In this document: piece after piece, positions 9,123 through 18,837 of the stretch | How positions within the stretch are numbered: position 1 is the stretch's first letter | Layout of the letters: each line of letters starts with the position of its first letter | Source of the DNA: Olsenella sp. Marseille-P4559 | GTDB taxonomy: Bacteria > Actinomycetota > Coriobacteriia > Coriobacteriales > Atopobiaceae | Length of the DNA stretch: 64,000 nucleotides | Reading direction: 5' to 3' | Assembly: GCF_900605015.1 (NCBI RefSeq) | Contig: NZ_LR027574.1 | Location: forward strand, 697,610 to 761,609 | The notes under the pieces: model-generated | Told to the model about the DNA's origin: nothing | Seen by the model: the letters and a program-made list of their open reading frames with translations, nothing else | Databases searched by the model: none | Made by a program: the position numbers and the translations under genes

Positions 9123-10376
9123 CTAGAAGCGCCTCCCCTCGCGGATGTCGATGGCAAGGTAGTCCTCGCGCCCATCCATGAGGCGCGAGAAGGAATCGAA
9201 CATGTACGCCGAGTCGTTGGGGCCGGGCTTGGCCTCGGGGTGGTATTGCATCGAGAAGGCCGGCAGGTCGAGGAACTGGATGCCCTCGGGCGTACCGTCA
9301 TTGAGGTTCACGTGCGTGAGGCGAATGCGGCCGTAGCGCTCGTTCATGGCGACGGGGGCAACATGCATGTGACTCCATGTGAGGAGGCTCTCGGGATGCT
9401 CGGCGAGTCCGCCGGAGAGCTCGGGGACAAGCGGGCCAAAGGTCGAGAAGACCGGCCCGTAGTTGTGGTTCTGCGCCGTGATCTCGACCTTGCCGGTGAG
9501 GAGGTTCATCACGGGTTCGTTGCCGCCGTGGTGCCCGTAGGGAAGCTTCTCGACGCGGGCCCCCGTGGCCAGGGTAATCATCTGGTTGCCCAGGCAGATA
9601 CCAAAGACGGGGAGCTTGCCGAGAATGGCGTGGACGGTCTCGGGCACAAGCGGTGCGGTGTCGGGGTCTCCGGGGCCATTGGAGAAGAAGACGCCATCGG
9701 GCTCCATGGCCAGGATCCTCTCGGCAGGGGTGTCCCAAGGGACAACCGCGACTTCGATGCCCACCTCGGCCATGCGACGGACGATGCCGGCCTTCTCGCC
9801 GCAGTCGACGGCCACCACGCGGTGGCAGGCCTCGTCCGCAGCCCTTACGAGGTATGGCTCGTCGCAGGAGACGTCGGCAACGTAGTTGTGCTCGGAGATG
9901 CGCGGGGATTCGCGGACGCGGCGGACGAGGCTTGCGGGGTCAAGGTCTGTGGTCGAGATGGCCGCACGCATGGCGCCGCCCTCGCGGATGGCCAGCGTGA
10001 CGGCACGTGTGTCCACGCCTTCGATGCCCACGATGCCACGGGAGGCGAGAAAGTCCGGCAAGCTTACGACGCTTTGCCAGTTGCTCGGCGTGTAGCAGGC
10101 GTCATGGCACACAAGGCCCTTGAGGTGCAGCCTGTCTGCCTGCATGTCCTTCTCGTTCACGCCGTAGTTGCCCAGCTGGGGATAGGTGAAGGTGACAATC
10201 TGGCCCGCATAGGACGGGTCGCTCACAATCTCCTGGTAGCCCACCATGGATGTATTGAACACGATCTCGCCGAAGGTCTCGCCCTCCGCGCCAACACTTC
10301 GGCCCTCGAGGGCTGTCCCGTCCTCAAGGGCCAGGAGGGCCTCCCGATGCCTGCCGCCGTCGACCAAGAGGTTCAC
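9123..10376 (-). CDS. carA: Carbamoyl-phosphate synthase small (glutaminase) subunit
   Basis: This 417-residue subunit hydrolyses glutamine and channels ammonia to CarB. The N-terminal CPSase domain contains FNTSMVGYQEIVSDPSY. The C-terminal class I amidotransferase domain has the nucleophile Cys in FGICLGNQM and the His-x-Glu pair in YHPEAKPGP. A GTG at 10376 is the start. The family often begins ALLALEDG, seen here about a dozen residues in. The 5' leader carries a hairpin resembling a PyrR site and an intrinsic terminator, so expression is probably set by pyrimidine supply. Confidence 0.97.
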   Translation of the reverse strand: MNLLVDGGRHREALLALEDGTALEGRSVGAEGETFGEIVFNTSMVGYQEIVSDPSYAGQIVTFTYPQLGNYGVNEKDMQADRLHLKGLVCHDACYTPSNWQSVVSLPDFLASRGIVGIEGVDTRAVTLAIREGGAMRAAISTTDLDPASLVRRVRESPRISEHNYVADVSCDEPYLVRAADEACHRVVAVDCGEKAGIVRRMAEVGIEVAVVPWDTPAERILAMEPDGVFFSNGPGDPDTAPLVPETVHAILGKLPVFGICLGNQMITLATGARVEKLPYGHHGGNEPVMNLLTGKVEITAQNHNYGPVFSTFGPLVPELSGGLAEHPESLLTWSHMHVAPVAMNERYGRIRLTHVNLNDGTPEGIQFLDLPAFSMQYHPEAKPGPNDSAYMFDSFSRLMDGREDYLAIDIREGRRF

Positions 10377-10419
10377 AGCTACACCGCCTTTCCGCGTGCA
10401 GCACAGCCGACATGCGCCG

Positions 10420-10453
10420 AAAAAAGGAGCCGCGCGCAGGGTGCGCGTGCTCC
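10420..10453 (-). terminator. Intrinsic terminator in the carA leader (attenuator)
   Basis: On the minus strand GGAGCACGCGCACC pairs with a GC-rich arm ending GGCTCC and is followed by six U. It lies 44 bases before the carA start codon, inside the transcribed leader, so it would stop transcription before carAB unless prevented. The PyrR-like hairpin lies just upstream. Confidence 0.75.
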
Positions 10454-10481
10454 CGAGAGGCTGAGCCGGTATCTGCGCTAT

Positions 10482-10521
10482 GGACGCCTTCTCGGTATCT
10501 CGTACCGCTCGTTAAAGGTCC
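10482..10521 (-). promoter_or_regulatory. Putative PyrR-binding hairpin of the carAB leader
   Basis: The minus-strand RNA reads GGACCUUUAACGAG, then an upper stem CGGUA-CGAGA-UACCG, then GAGAAGGCGUCC. This layout resembles PyrR anti-antiterminators: an ACCUUUAA start, a purine-rich GAGA loop and a closing GAGAAGG. The terminal loop is one base shorter than the usual CNGNGA hexaloop. A -10-like TATACT (10527-10532) puts the transcription start at about the first base of the hairpin. With UMP-bound PyrR the terminator at 10420-10453 would be favoured. Confidence 0.6.
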
Positions 10522-10780
10522 TAGCAAGTATACGGGGCATGCATGTTTCGGGAATTGGAATCAACAAGTCTGCAACAATCCCCGGCGGTCTGCCACAATT
10601 ATGAATATGTGTATGGTATCCAAACAGTGTGTCTGGAACCCAGTGGATGTGGACGAGCTGGAGACACAGGGTGAGCACTGCACGTAGATTCCGAACGTAT
10701 AGCCGGGCTTAAGCGTTCGAAAAAAGCTAACCGTCGAAAAGCCACGAGACAAGGGCTCCGAGCGGAAATCGCACCCAAGC

Positions 10781-10815
10781 AAAACGGCCCTCCAGCGCAT
10801 AGCGCGGGAGGGCCG
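10781..10815 (-). terminator. Intrinsic terminator after gdhA
   Basis: A hairpin with arms CGGCCCTCC and GGAGGGCCG is followed on the minus strand by GTTTTG, 20 bases after the gdhA stop. The remaining gap to the carAB promoter (10533-10780) shows no coding signal. Confidence 0.8.
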
Positions 10816-10835
10816 CAAGCCGAGAAGGCCGCAGG

Positions 10836-12242
<1,407 letters not shown>

Positions 12243-12361
12243 TCATAGGGTTAGGAGAGAAATGAGCACGAGCGATTTCACGCTCGAATCGCGATGGAAA
12301 TGTATGGGAAACCTAACGCCGTCCATAAAGCCCACAGAGCCGCCTCAGACGGCAGGAGACG

Positions 12362-12390
12362 TTGAAGCGGCAGCAGAACTACCCTATACT
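12362..12390 (+). promoter_or_regulatory. Sigma-70-type promoter of tRNA-Pro
   Basis: A -35 TTGAAG (12362-12367) and a -10 TATACT (12385-12390) are separated by 17 bp and end 10 bases before the tRNA. Confidence 0.75.
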
Positions 12391-12400
12391 GCATTACGTT

Positions 12401-12477
12401 CGGGGCGTAGCGCAGCTTGGTAGCGCATCTGCTTTGGGAGCAGAGGGTCGCTGGTTCGAATCCAGTCGCCCCGACCA
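12401..12477 (+). tRNA. tRNA-Pro (anticodon UGG)
   Basis: Acceptor stem CGGGGCG/CGCCCCG, encoded CCA, T-loop GGTTCGAATCC. The anticodon loop TTTGGGA gives UGG, the proline anticodon reading CCN. Confidence 0.97.
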
Positions 12478-12487
12478 TGGGAAGCCA

Positions 12488-12519
12488 AGGGGCCAGGCAG
12501 AAGACTTCGCCTGGCCCCT
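12488..12519 (+). terminator. Hairpin after tRNA-Pro
   Basis: A perfect 11-bp stem, AGGGGCCAGGC/GCCTGGCCCCT, with a 10-base loop. The downstream U-tract is weak, so it could serve the tRNA transcript and also the convergent hcp transcript. Confidence 0.6.
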
Positions 12520-12564
12520 CTCGTATGTCTCGTCCCTATGCCCTCGTCCTCACCAAGAAGCTCC

Positions 12565-14157
12565 CTAGCCGAGAAGAGCGGCGAGGTCCTCTTCGGGCGT
12601 GGCGATGGGCGCAATGCCATACTCGCGCACCAGGATGTCGAGGACGGCAGGGCTCACGAAGGCAGGGAGCGTCGGCCCAAGCTTGATGTTCTTGATGCCA
12701 AGGTAGAGAAGGGCGAGCAGGTCTGCCACGGCCTTCTGCTCGTACCAGGAAAGCACAATGGACAGCGGAAGATCGTTGACTCCGCACCCAAAGGCATCCG
12801 CAAGCGCAAGGGCGATCTCGACGGCGCTGTACGCGTCATTGCACTGGCCGATGTCGAGAAGCCTGGGGATGCCGTTGATGTCGCCGAGGTCAAGGTCGTT
12901 GAAGCGGTACTTGCCGCAGGCAAGGGTGAGGATGACCGTGTCCTTGGGAGCCTGCTTGACGAGATTGGTATAGTAGTTGCGGCCTGGCTTGGCGCCGTCG
13001 CAGCCGCCAACGAGGATGAAGTGCTTGATGTCGCCGACCTTGACGGCGTCAATGACCTTGTCGGCAACCGAGAGCACCGCCGCGCGCGCGAAACCGGTCA
13101 CGACCTTGGTGCCGCCGTTGATGCCCGTGAGCTGCACGTCCTCGTCGTAGCCGCCAAGCTCCTTCGCCTTCTTGATGACTGGCGTGAAGTCCTTCGTCCC
13201 ATCGGGAGCTGCGGGGATGTGCACGAGCTCGGGATAGGAGACGACCTCGGTCGTGAAGACGCGGTCCGCATAGCTGGGGCGGGGCGGCATGAGGCAGTTC
13301 GTGGTGAACACGAAGGCCGCCGGCACGTTGGCGAACTCCTTCTGCTGGTTCTGCCATGCCGTGCCGAAGTTGCCCTTGAGCTGCGGATAGCGCTTGAGCT
13401 CGGGATACGCGTTGGCAGGCAGCATCTCGCCGTGCGTGTAGACGTTGACGCCCGTGCCCTCGGTCTGCTCGAGGAGCAGCTTGAGGTCATGAAGGTCGTG
13501 GCCGGAGATGACGATGAAGGGGCCCTTCTTGATCTTGAGGGAGACCTCGGTGGGCTCGGGCATGCCATAGGCGCCGGTGTTGGCTGCGTCAAGCAGGCCC
13601 ATCATATCGTGGCTGAGCTTTCCAACCTGCATGGACACGCCGAGAAGCGCCTTGAGGTCGCTCTCGGTAGCAAGGGTGGCGAGGCAGTCGACAAAGGCCT
13701 GCTGCGCCTCGTCGCTCACAGACCCAAGCATGCGGGCGTGGTATGCATAGGCAGCGGCCCCACGAAGCCCGAAGAGGGTGAGCGACTTCAGCGAGCGCAC
13801 GTCCTCGTCGTCCGTCCAGACGCGGCCGAGGAGCAGGTCCTGGGCGGCCTCGATGCCGGCTGCCGCGGCAATGCGCTCCTTCTCGGCGCGCACGTCCTGC
13901 GTGATTGCGTCGACGGTGTCCTTGGAGAAGTTGACGTTGGTGACGCAGGTGAAGAGTCCGCTGACCATGAGCTTGTCGGCCAGCTGGCTGCGGGTTCCGG
14001 CCAGCTTGCAGGTGCAGGCGAGCCCCACAAGCGCGCCCGTAAGCTCATCTTGGGCAAGCGCGACATCAAAGGGCTTGCCGCACACGCCAGCCTTGCCGGT
14101 GCATGCCGTGCACGCCGCGGTCTGCTCGCACTGGAAGCAGAACATCTTCTCGTCCAT
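12565..14157 (-). CDS. hcp: Hydroxylamine reductase / hybrid-cluster protein
   Basis: This 530-residue Fe-S protein carries the hybrid [4Fe-2S-2O] cluster, reduces NO or hydroxylamine, and takes part in nitrosative-stress defence. The N-terminal cluster motif is Cys7, Cys10, Cys19, Cys26 (FCFQCEQT..CTGKAGVCGK). Later VISGHDLHDL, the NCLMPP segment and LVGGCDGAKPGR carry ligands of the hybrid cluster. The ATG follows AAAGGAGAGAGG. It is divergent from a Crp/Fnr-type regulator across a 103-bp gap with a 16-bp palindrome, so NO-responsive activation is likely. No hcr reductase gene lies nearby. Confidence 0.96.
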   Translation of the reverse strand: MDEKMFCFQCEQTAACTACTGKAGVCGKPFDVALAQDELTGALVGLACTCKLAGTRSQLADKLMVSGLFTCVTNVNFSKDTVDAITQDVRAEKERIAAAAGIEAAQDLLLGRVWTDDEDVRSLKSLTLFGLRGAAAYAYHARMLGSVSDEAQQAFVDCLATLATESDLKALLGVSMQVGKLSHDMMGLLDAANTGAYGMPEPTEVSLKIKKGPFIVISGHDLHDLKLLLEQTEGTGVNVYTHGEMLPANAYPELKRYPQLKGNFGTAWQNQQKEFANVPAAFVFTTNCLMPPRPSYADRVFTTEVVSYPELVHIPAAPDGTKDFTPVIKKAKELGGYDEDVQLTGINGGTKVVTGFARAAVLSVADKVIDAVKVGDIKHFILVGGCDGAKPGRNYYTNLVKQAPKDTVILTLACGKYRFNDLDLGDINGIPRLLDIGQCNDAYSAVEIALALADAFGCGVNDLPLSIVLSWYEQKAVADLLALLYLGIKNIKLGPTLPAFVSPAVLDILVREYGIAPIATPEEDLAALLG

Positions 14158-14221
14158 GTGTTTTCCTCTCTCCTTTGGCAGTTCGTTGAGTATCAGTGTG
14201 CGAGTCTCCCGGAAAGTGGTA

Positions 14222-14237
14222 TGTTGTGGTCACAACA
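14222..14237. promoter_or_regulatory. Crp/Fnr-type operator shared by hcp and its regulator
   Basis: TGTTGTG-GT-CACAACA, two perfect 7-bp half-sites with a 2-bp centre, has the geometry of a Crp/Fnr-family site. It lies about 41-47 bp upstream of the start expected from the GATACT -10 box of hcp (14189-14194). That is an activator position. It also ends 23 bp before the start codon of the divergent regulator, where binding would repress it. Confidence 0.75.
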
Positions 14238-14260
14238 GTTCCAAACAAATGGGGTGCGAC

Positions 14261-14941
14261 ATGCGCGGAGTAGATCCCGAGTTCCTGTGCAAGACGAACC
14301 TCTTCCAAGGCGTCACGCCCGAAGAGGCCACCGAGATGCTTGGGTGCCTTGCGGCGTGTCAGAAGTCCTATGCCAAGGGCGACCTCATATGGGTTGAGGG
14401 AAGCCCCGTCGCAAGCGTGGGCATCATCCTCGAAGGCGGCGTGCGCGTCGAGGGTGCCGACGTATGGGGCAATGCAAGCGTGATGGGGAGCTTCTCCGCA
14501 GGCGAACTCTTTGGCGAGGCGTTTGCCGCCCTCCCGGAAGAGCCGCTGCTCACGAATGTGGTGGCAACAACGTCGCCGACGCGAGTGCTCTTTATTGACG
14601 TGGCGCACATCACGCACAGCTGCCCGAGGGCCTGCCCCTACCACGCACAGGTGGCCGAGAACCTCCTGGCGTCTGTGGCTCGAAAGAACGTGCTCCTTGC
14701 GCGCAGGATTCGCGACGCTGCCCCAAAGTCGATAAAGGGCAAGCTCCTCGCCTACCTCTCGACGCAATCGAAGCTCGCGGGATCGCACGAGTTCGACATC
14801 CCCTTCACACGGCAGCAGCTGGCCGACTACCTGGGCGTAGACCGTTGCGCGCTCTGCTCGGTAATTGGCGAGCTCGAGCGAGAGGGAAAGCTCACAGCCA
14901 GCCGCCGGCATTTCTTGCTTCCTGATGTGACCGGAAGATAG
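14261..14941 (+). CDS. Crp/Fnr-family regulator, probably of hcp (HcpR-like)
   Basis: The protein has 226 residues: an N-terminal cyclic-nucleotide-binding-like beta-roll (CKTNLFQGVTPEEA, GSFSAGELFGEAFA) and a C-terminal winged helix whose recognition region is FTRQQLADYLGVDRCALCSVIGELEREG. Several cysteines are present (CKTN, CLAAC, CPRACPYH), compatible with an Fe-S or haem-linked NO/redox signal, though no exact Fnr cluster motif is seen. The ATG at 14261 is preferred (GGGGT before it); an in-frame ATG at 14249 is possible. Its position opposite hcp and the intervening operator suggest it controls hcp and itself. Confidence 0.85.
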   Translation: MRGVDPEFLCKTNLFQGVTPEEATEMLGCLAACQKSYAKGDLIWVEGSPVASVGIILEGGVRVEGADVWGNASVMGSFSAGELFGEAFAALPEEPLLTNVVATTSPTRVLFIDVAHITHSCPRACPYHAQVAENLLASVARKNVLLARRIRDAAPKSIKGKLLAYLSTQSKLAGSHEFDIPFTRQQLADYLGVDRCALCSVIGELEREGKLTASRRHFLLPDVTGR

Positions 14942-14966
14942 TGGCCCTGGCAGCCCAGGGTTACCC

Positions 14967-15563
14967 CTATTTGCGCAATGCGGCGGCAACCTCGTTGCGG
15001 AGACGTGGGAGAACGTCCGTCTCAAACCAAGGGTTCCTGCTCATCCAGAGCCGGTTCCTAGGCGACGGGTGGACAAGCGGGAAAAATCGCGGCAGGTAGT
15101 CTGCGCAGTCGTGGACCACGTCCGTGAGCTTTGCCGAAGACGGAAGCTGCAGGTAGCGTCGCGTGGCATAGGACCCAACCAGCACGGTGAGCCTCACTTG
15201 GGGCATCATGGCGAGAAGGGCGGGATGCCACTTCTCGGCAAAGCCTTGGCGAGGCGGGAGGTCACCGGACTTACCCTTGCCGGGATAGTAGAAGTCCATG
15301 GGGAGAAGCGCCACGGCGGAGGGGTCGTAGAAGGTTGCTCGGTCGATTCCCAGCCATTCGCGCAGGCGATCCCCGCTCTTGTCGTTCCACGGCATGCGCG
15401 TCTCCTGGGCGACCCTGCCGGGAGCCTGGCCAATGATCACCAGACGGGATGTGGACGACGCCGTATAGAGCGGGTCAATGCCGCGTTGCGTGTAGTCCCG
15501 GTTCTGCTCGTCTGCTCGAATTGCCTGGTAAATCTCATCGAAGCCCGTATACGCATCTGCCAT
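14967..15563 (-). CDS. Uracil-DNA glycosylase superfamily protein
   Basis: This 198-residue protein has the two active-site motifs of the UDG superfamily: LVIIGQAPGR (motif 1, GxAPG) and a LVHPSPRN segment (motif 2). It lacks the four-cysteine Fe-S site of family 4 enzymes, so it belongs to the uncharacterised UDG-like group. It probably removes a damaged or deaminated base. The ATG at 15563 is chosen because AGGAGG ends 7 bases before it. It converges with the regulator gene upstream and stands alone. Confidence 0.82.
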   Translation of the reverse strand: MADAYTGFDEIYQAIRADEQNRDYTQRGIDPLYTASSTSRLVIIGQAPGRVAQETRMPWNDKSGDRLREWLGIDRATFYDPSAVALLPMDFYYPGKGKSGDLPPRQGFAEKWHPALLAMMPQVRLTVLVGSYATRRYLQLPSSAKLTDVVHDCADYLPRFFPLVHPSPRNRLWMSRNPWFETDVLPRLRNEVAAALRK

Positions 15564-15741
15564 GGGAGAGCCTCCTGCCAACGTTTCCTAAGCATACTGT
15601 GCCACAGGTGGAGACGCATAGGTGTTGCAGACACAACGAATACAGAGGCAGGCATCGGGCGGAGAGGGGGCGTCGGGGCATTGCGGGTGATGCGACCCCG
15701 GCATTGCAGCCGTAAAACTTGTTGTATACTCTCCATTGCTT

Positions 15742-15818
15742 CGCGGCGGTAGTTCAATTGGTAGAGCGTCAGCCTTCCAAGCTGATTGTTGCGGGTTCGA
15801 GTCCCGTCCGCCGCTCCA
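15742..15818 (+). tRNA. tRNA-Gly (anticodon UCC)
   Basis: Acceptor stem GCGGCGG/CCGCCGC, encoded CCA, T-loop GGTTCGAGTCC. The anticodon loop CTTCCAA gives UCC. A TATACT -10 box lies at 15724-15729; no convincing -35 is seen. Confidence 0.97.
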
Positions 15819-15828
15819 TGAGACTACA

Positions 15829-15859
15829 GGTCACGGGCTTGGTACCGTGGCCTTTTTTT
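15829..15859 (+). terminator. Intrinsic terminator of tRNA-Gly
   Basis: An 8-bp stem (GGTCACGG / CCGTGGCC) is followed by seven T. Confidence 0.85.
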
Positions 15860-16001
15860 CGGTTGGCTCTCGGTTATGGGGCCTGTTTGGAACCCTTTTT
15901 GGAACTTCAATTCGCACGGGGCACCAGACAAGGTCCAAGCCAACCCGAGGCGATCCTCATACCGTACAATGGGGCGGCAGCAACAATAAGGGAGGTTTCG
16001 C

Positions 16002-16931
16002 GTGGGTACGTCTCCGCTCGGCCGCACGCTCGTTATCGCCAACCCCACCGCCAACCGCGGCCAGGGCGCAGAAGGCGCTGCGTTTGTCCAGCGCTTCCTT
16101 GATGCATATCGAGATGCCACAACCTCCCACGAGCTCATTCTCACAAAGTCAGCGAGAGACGCGCAGAATCTCGCCCGGGAGGCGAAAGGCTTCGACACGG
16201 TTCTCGCCCTCGGCGGAGACGGCGTCATCCACGAAGTCGCAAACGGACTCATGGAGCGTGACGCCGACGACCGTCCGCAGCTTGGCATCATTCCCATGGG
16301 TTCCGGCAACGACTACGCGCGTACCCTTGGAATGGAGATAAACGACCCCTCCCGCGCCGTTGCCCAGATCGTCCGCGGCCACGTCACGCCGCTCGAGGTC
16401 GGGCGCGTGAACGGCGTGTACTTCACGGAGACGCTCTCCTTTGGGATGGACGCGGCCATCGCACTGGATACCATGCGCCGGCGTGCCGAGGAGACAACCT
16501 CCCAGCATGGCGAGGGGCTTTTCATCACATCGGGCATCCGCATCTTCTCCGAGGGATCCAATGGCTGGACCTGCCGCGCTCGTTTTGACGAGAATCCCGA
16601 GGTAACGCTTCCGACCATAATCTTCGCCGTGCAGGTGGGGCCAACCTATGGCGGCGGCTTTGCCGTCTGCCCCGCGGCAGACCCCACAGATGGCCTTCTC
16701 GACGTGTGCTACAACGTCAAGATTCCAAGCCGACCATGGCTGCTCGCGCTGCTCGGCCTTGCCCGGTTTGGCAGCCACACAAACTCGAGCTGCGTGAACC
16801 TGCTTCGCTTCTCTCACGCAACGATGGACTTCGAGACCCAGCCCCCATGCCAGGTGGACGGAGAGGAGCTCTGTGGGATGCACTTCGAGGTAGACGTTGT
16901 TCCCAAGGCGCTGCGGGTCATCGTCCCATAG
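16002..16931 (+). CDS. Diacylglycerol/lipid kinase family protein (DagK/YegS-like)
   Basis: The 309-residue protein has the diacylglycerol-kinase catalytic fold. An N-terminal IANPTANRG strand-loop binds phosphate, GGDGVIHEVANGL is the GGDG nucleotide site, and PMGSGNDYARTLG is the GSGND motif. The C-terminal beta domain ends with QVDGEEL, a conserved segment. Such enzymes phosphorylate diacylglycerol or related lipids at the inner membrane face, recycling lipid left from lipoteichoic acid synthesis. The GTG start follows AGGGAGG. It converges with ptsI. Confidence 0.9.
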   Translation: MGTSPLGRTLVIANPTANRGQGAEGAAFVQRFLDAYRDATTSHELILTKSARDAQNLAREAKGFDTVLALGGDGVIHEVANGLMERDADDRPQLGIIPMGSGNDYARTLGMEINDPSRAVAQIVRGHVTPLEVGRVNGVYFTETLSFGMDAAIALDTMRRRAEETTSQHGEGLFITSGIRIFSEGSNGWTCRARFDENPEVTLPTIIFAVQVGPTYGGGFAVCPAADPTDGLLDVCYNVKIPSRPWLLALLGLARFGSHTNSSCVNLLRFSHATMDFETQPPCQVDGEELCGMHFEVDVVPKALRVIVP

Positions 16932-16963
16932 TCCCATAGCGTAGCAGCGCGCGGCCACAAGAA

Positions 16964-17000
16964 GAGCCTCCGACGCAGCCCAACGCCACATCGGAGGCTC
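16964..17000 (-). terminator. Terminator of the fruK-ptsI transcript
   Basis: A 10-bp stem (GAGCCTCCGA / TCGGAGGCTC) with a 17-base loop lies 41 bases after the ptsI stop, followed on the minus strand by TTCTTG. It may also end the convergent lipid-kinase transcript. Confidence 0.65.
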
Positions 17001-17041
17001 AATTTGGCTCTTGCCGAAAACCGGGAGAACCGGCACTCCCC

Positions 17042-18745
17042 CTACTTTGCGGCGACCTGGAGCATAGCCTTGACCTCGGTCGCGGTCTTGAGGGCCATGA
17101 CCTTCTCGGCCAAGGCGTCGGCCTCCTCCTTGGTCCAGAGGGAGAGGATCCTCCTGGTGCGCAGGATCGACGGCGCGGAGACGGAGTATTCGTCCAGGCC
17201 GAAGGACACGAGGATGGGGATGAGAAGCGGGTCTGCCGCAGCCTCGCCGCACATGCCAACCATGATGCCGGCCTTGTTGCCCTCGGAGATGATGCGCTTG
17301 AGCGAACGGAGGACTGCCGGCTGGTAGACCTGATAAAGGTAACCAACGCGGTCGTTGCCGCGGTCGGCGCACATGGTGTAGCCGATAAGGTCGTTGGTGC
17401 CAATGGAGAAGAAGTCGCACTCGGCGGCAAGGTCGTCGGCGATGAGCGAGGCGGCAGGCGTCTCGATCATGGTGCCGACCTGGATGTCCTTGTTGTAGGC
17501 CACGCCGCGCTCGTCAAGGTCGCGCTTGCACTCCTCAATGAGGGCCTTTGCCTGGCGGACCTCGTCGATGGTCGTGACGAGCGGAAGCATGATCTTGATG
17601 TCACCGAACGCGGACGCGCGCAGCAAAGCCGTAAGCTGGACCTTGTACTGGTCGGGGTTGTTCAGGCAGTAGCGCACCGCGCGGAAGCCCATGAAGGGGT
17701 TTTCCTCCTTCTGCAGGTGCAGGTAGGGGATCTCCTTGTCGCCGCCCACATCAAGCGTACGGATGATGACCGGCTTGTCCTTCATGCGGAGGGCGACCTT
17801 CTGGTATGCGGAGAACTGCTCGTCCTCGCTAGGGAGCTCCTTGGCGTCCATGAACAGGAACTCGGAGCGGAAGAGGCCGACGCCCTCGGCATCGTGCTCG
17901 AGGGCAGCGTTGGCGTCATCGGGATTGCCGATGTTGGCGACAAGGAGCTTCCCATCACCATCACCGGTCACGGTCTCACGCCCACGGTACGCCTCAAGGG
18001 CGGCTCGCTCCTCGGCGTACGCCTTGGCCTTGGAGCGGTAGTGCTCGAGGTCGTGGTTGGACGGCTGGCAGATGACCTTGCCATTGGTGCCGTCGACGAC
18101 GACCATGTCGCCGGTCTTGATGCTGACCGTGGCATCCGCAACGGAGAGGACCGCGGGAATCTCGAGAGCACGGGCTATGATGGCAGAGTGGGAGGTGCGG
18201 CCACCGGTCTCGGTAACGATGCCCGCGACGTTCTCCTTGTCGATGTCGGCAGTCATGGATGGCGTGAGCTCGCGCACCACGACAATGGAGTTCTCCGGCA
18301 GGGTGGAGAGGTCGACGACCTCCTTGCCGAGAAGGTCGGCGAGAAGGCCGGTCTTAACATCAGCCACGTCGGAGGCGCGCTCACGGAAGAGCTCGTCGTC
18401 CATGTTGGCGTACATGGTGTAGAACGTGCCATAGGCCTCGCTTACAGCCTGCTCGGCGCACATGCCGGAATCGATGGAGCCAGTGACCATCTCACGGATG
18501 CCCTCGTCCTCGGCGAACTCAATGTGGGCGCCCATGATGGCAGCGGCGTCCTCACCCACCGTCTTCTTCATGCGCTCGATCTGGGCATTGGTCTGCTGGA
18601 CGAATTTCTCGACGGCAGCGCCATAGCGGGCCTTCTCAGCCTCCGGATCCTCCGGTACGTGCGGCGTGAACGAGAGGTCCGGCTCAACAGCGACGCGAGC
18701 AACGCCTATGCCGACACCATCAGATGCATTTACTCCCTCATACAT
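17042..18745 (-). CDS. ptsI: Phosphoenolpyruvate-protein phosphotransferase (PTS enzyme I)
   Basis: This 567-residue cytoplasmic enzyme takes phosphate from PEP and passes it to HPr, driving all PTS sugar uptake. The phosphohistidine is in GGRTSHSAIIARALEIPAV. The C-terminal TIM barrel binds PEP (MIETPAA, GTNDLIGYTM, GMCGEAAADP with the catalytic Cys). The ATG at 18745 (MYEGVNASDG) follows GGGGG; the longer frame upstream is non-coding. It lies 92 bases after fruK on the same strand, so sugar phosphotransfer and fructose-1-phosphate handling may be co-expressed. HPr is not in the window. Confidence 0.97.
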   Translation of the reverse strand: MYEGVNASDGVGIGVARVAVEPDLSFTPHVPEDPEAEKARYGAAVEKFVQQTNAQIERMKKTVGEDAAAIMGAHIEFAEDEGIREMVTGSIDSGMCAEQAVSEAYGTFYTMYANMDDELFRERASDVADVKTGLLADLLGKEVVDLSTLPENSIVVVRELTPSMTADIDKENVAGIVTETGGRTSHSAIIARALEIPAVLSVADATVSIKTGDMVVVDGTNGKVICQPSNHDLEHYRSKAKAYAEERAALEAYRGRETVTGDGDGKLLVANIGNPDDANAALEHDAEGVGLFRSEFLFMDAKELPSEDEQFSAYQKVALRMKDKPVIIRTLDVGGDKEIPYLHLQKEENPFMGFRAVRYCLNNPDQYKVQLTALLRASAFGDIKIMLPLVTTIDEVRQAKALIEECKRDLDERGVAYNKDIQVGTMIETPAASLIADDLAAECDFFSIGTNDLIGYTMCADRGNDRVGYLYQVYQPAVLRSLKRIISEGNKAGIMVGMCGEAAADPLLIPILVSFGLDEYSVSAPSILRTRRILSLWTKEEADALAEKVMALKTATEVKAMLQVAAK

Positions 18746-18837
18746 TGCAATCCCCCTTAACAGGCCGCAACACGGCCATCTCCCGGAATGCCAGGCGCCC
18801 TGCGGGGGCGCCGAAGAGCCGAACACAGTCTAGCGTG

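Noticed and set aside
10449-10466. PyrR-like motif TCCCGAGAGGCTGAG on the plus strand
   Set aside because: It matches the classical loop but lies on the strand opposite carAB with no downstream gene on that strand; the minus-strand hairpin at 10482-10521 is the better candidate.
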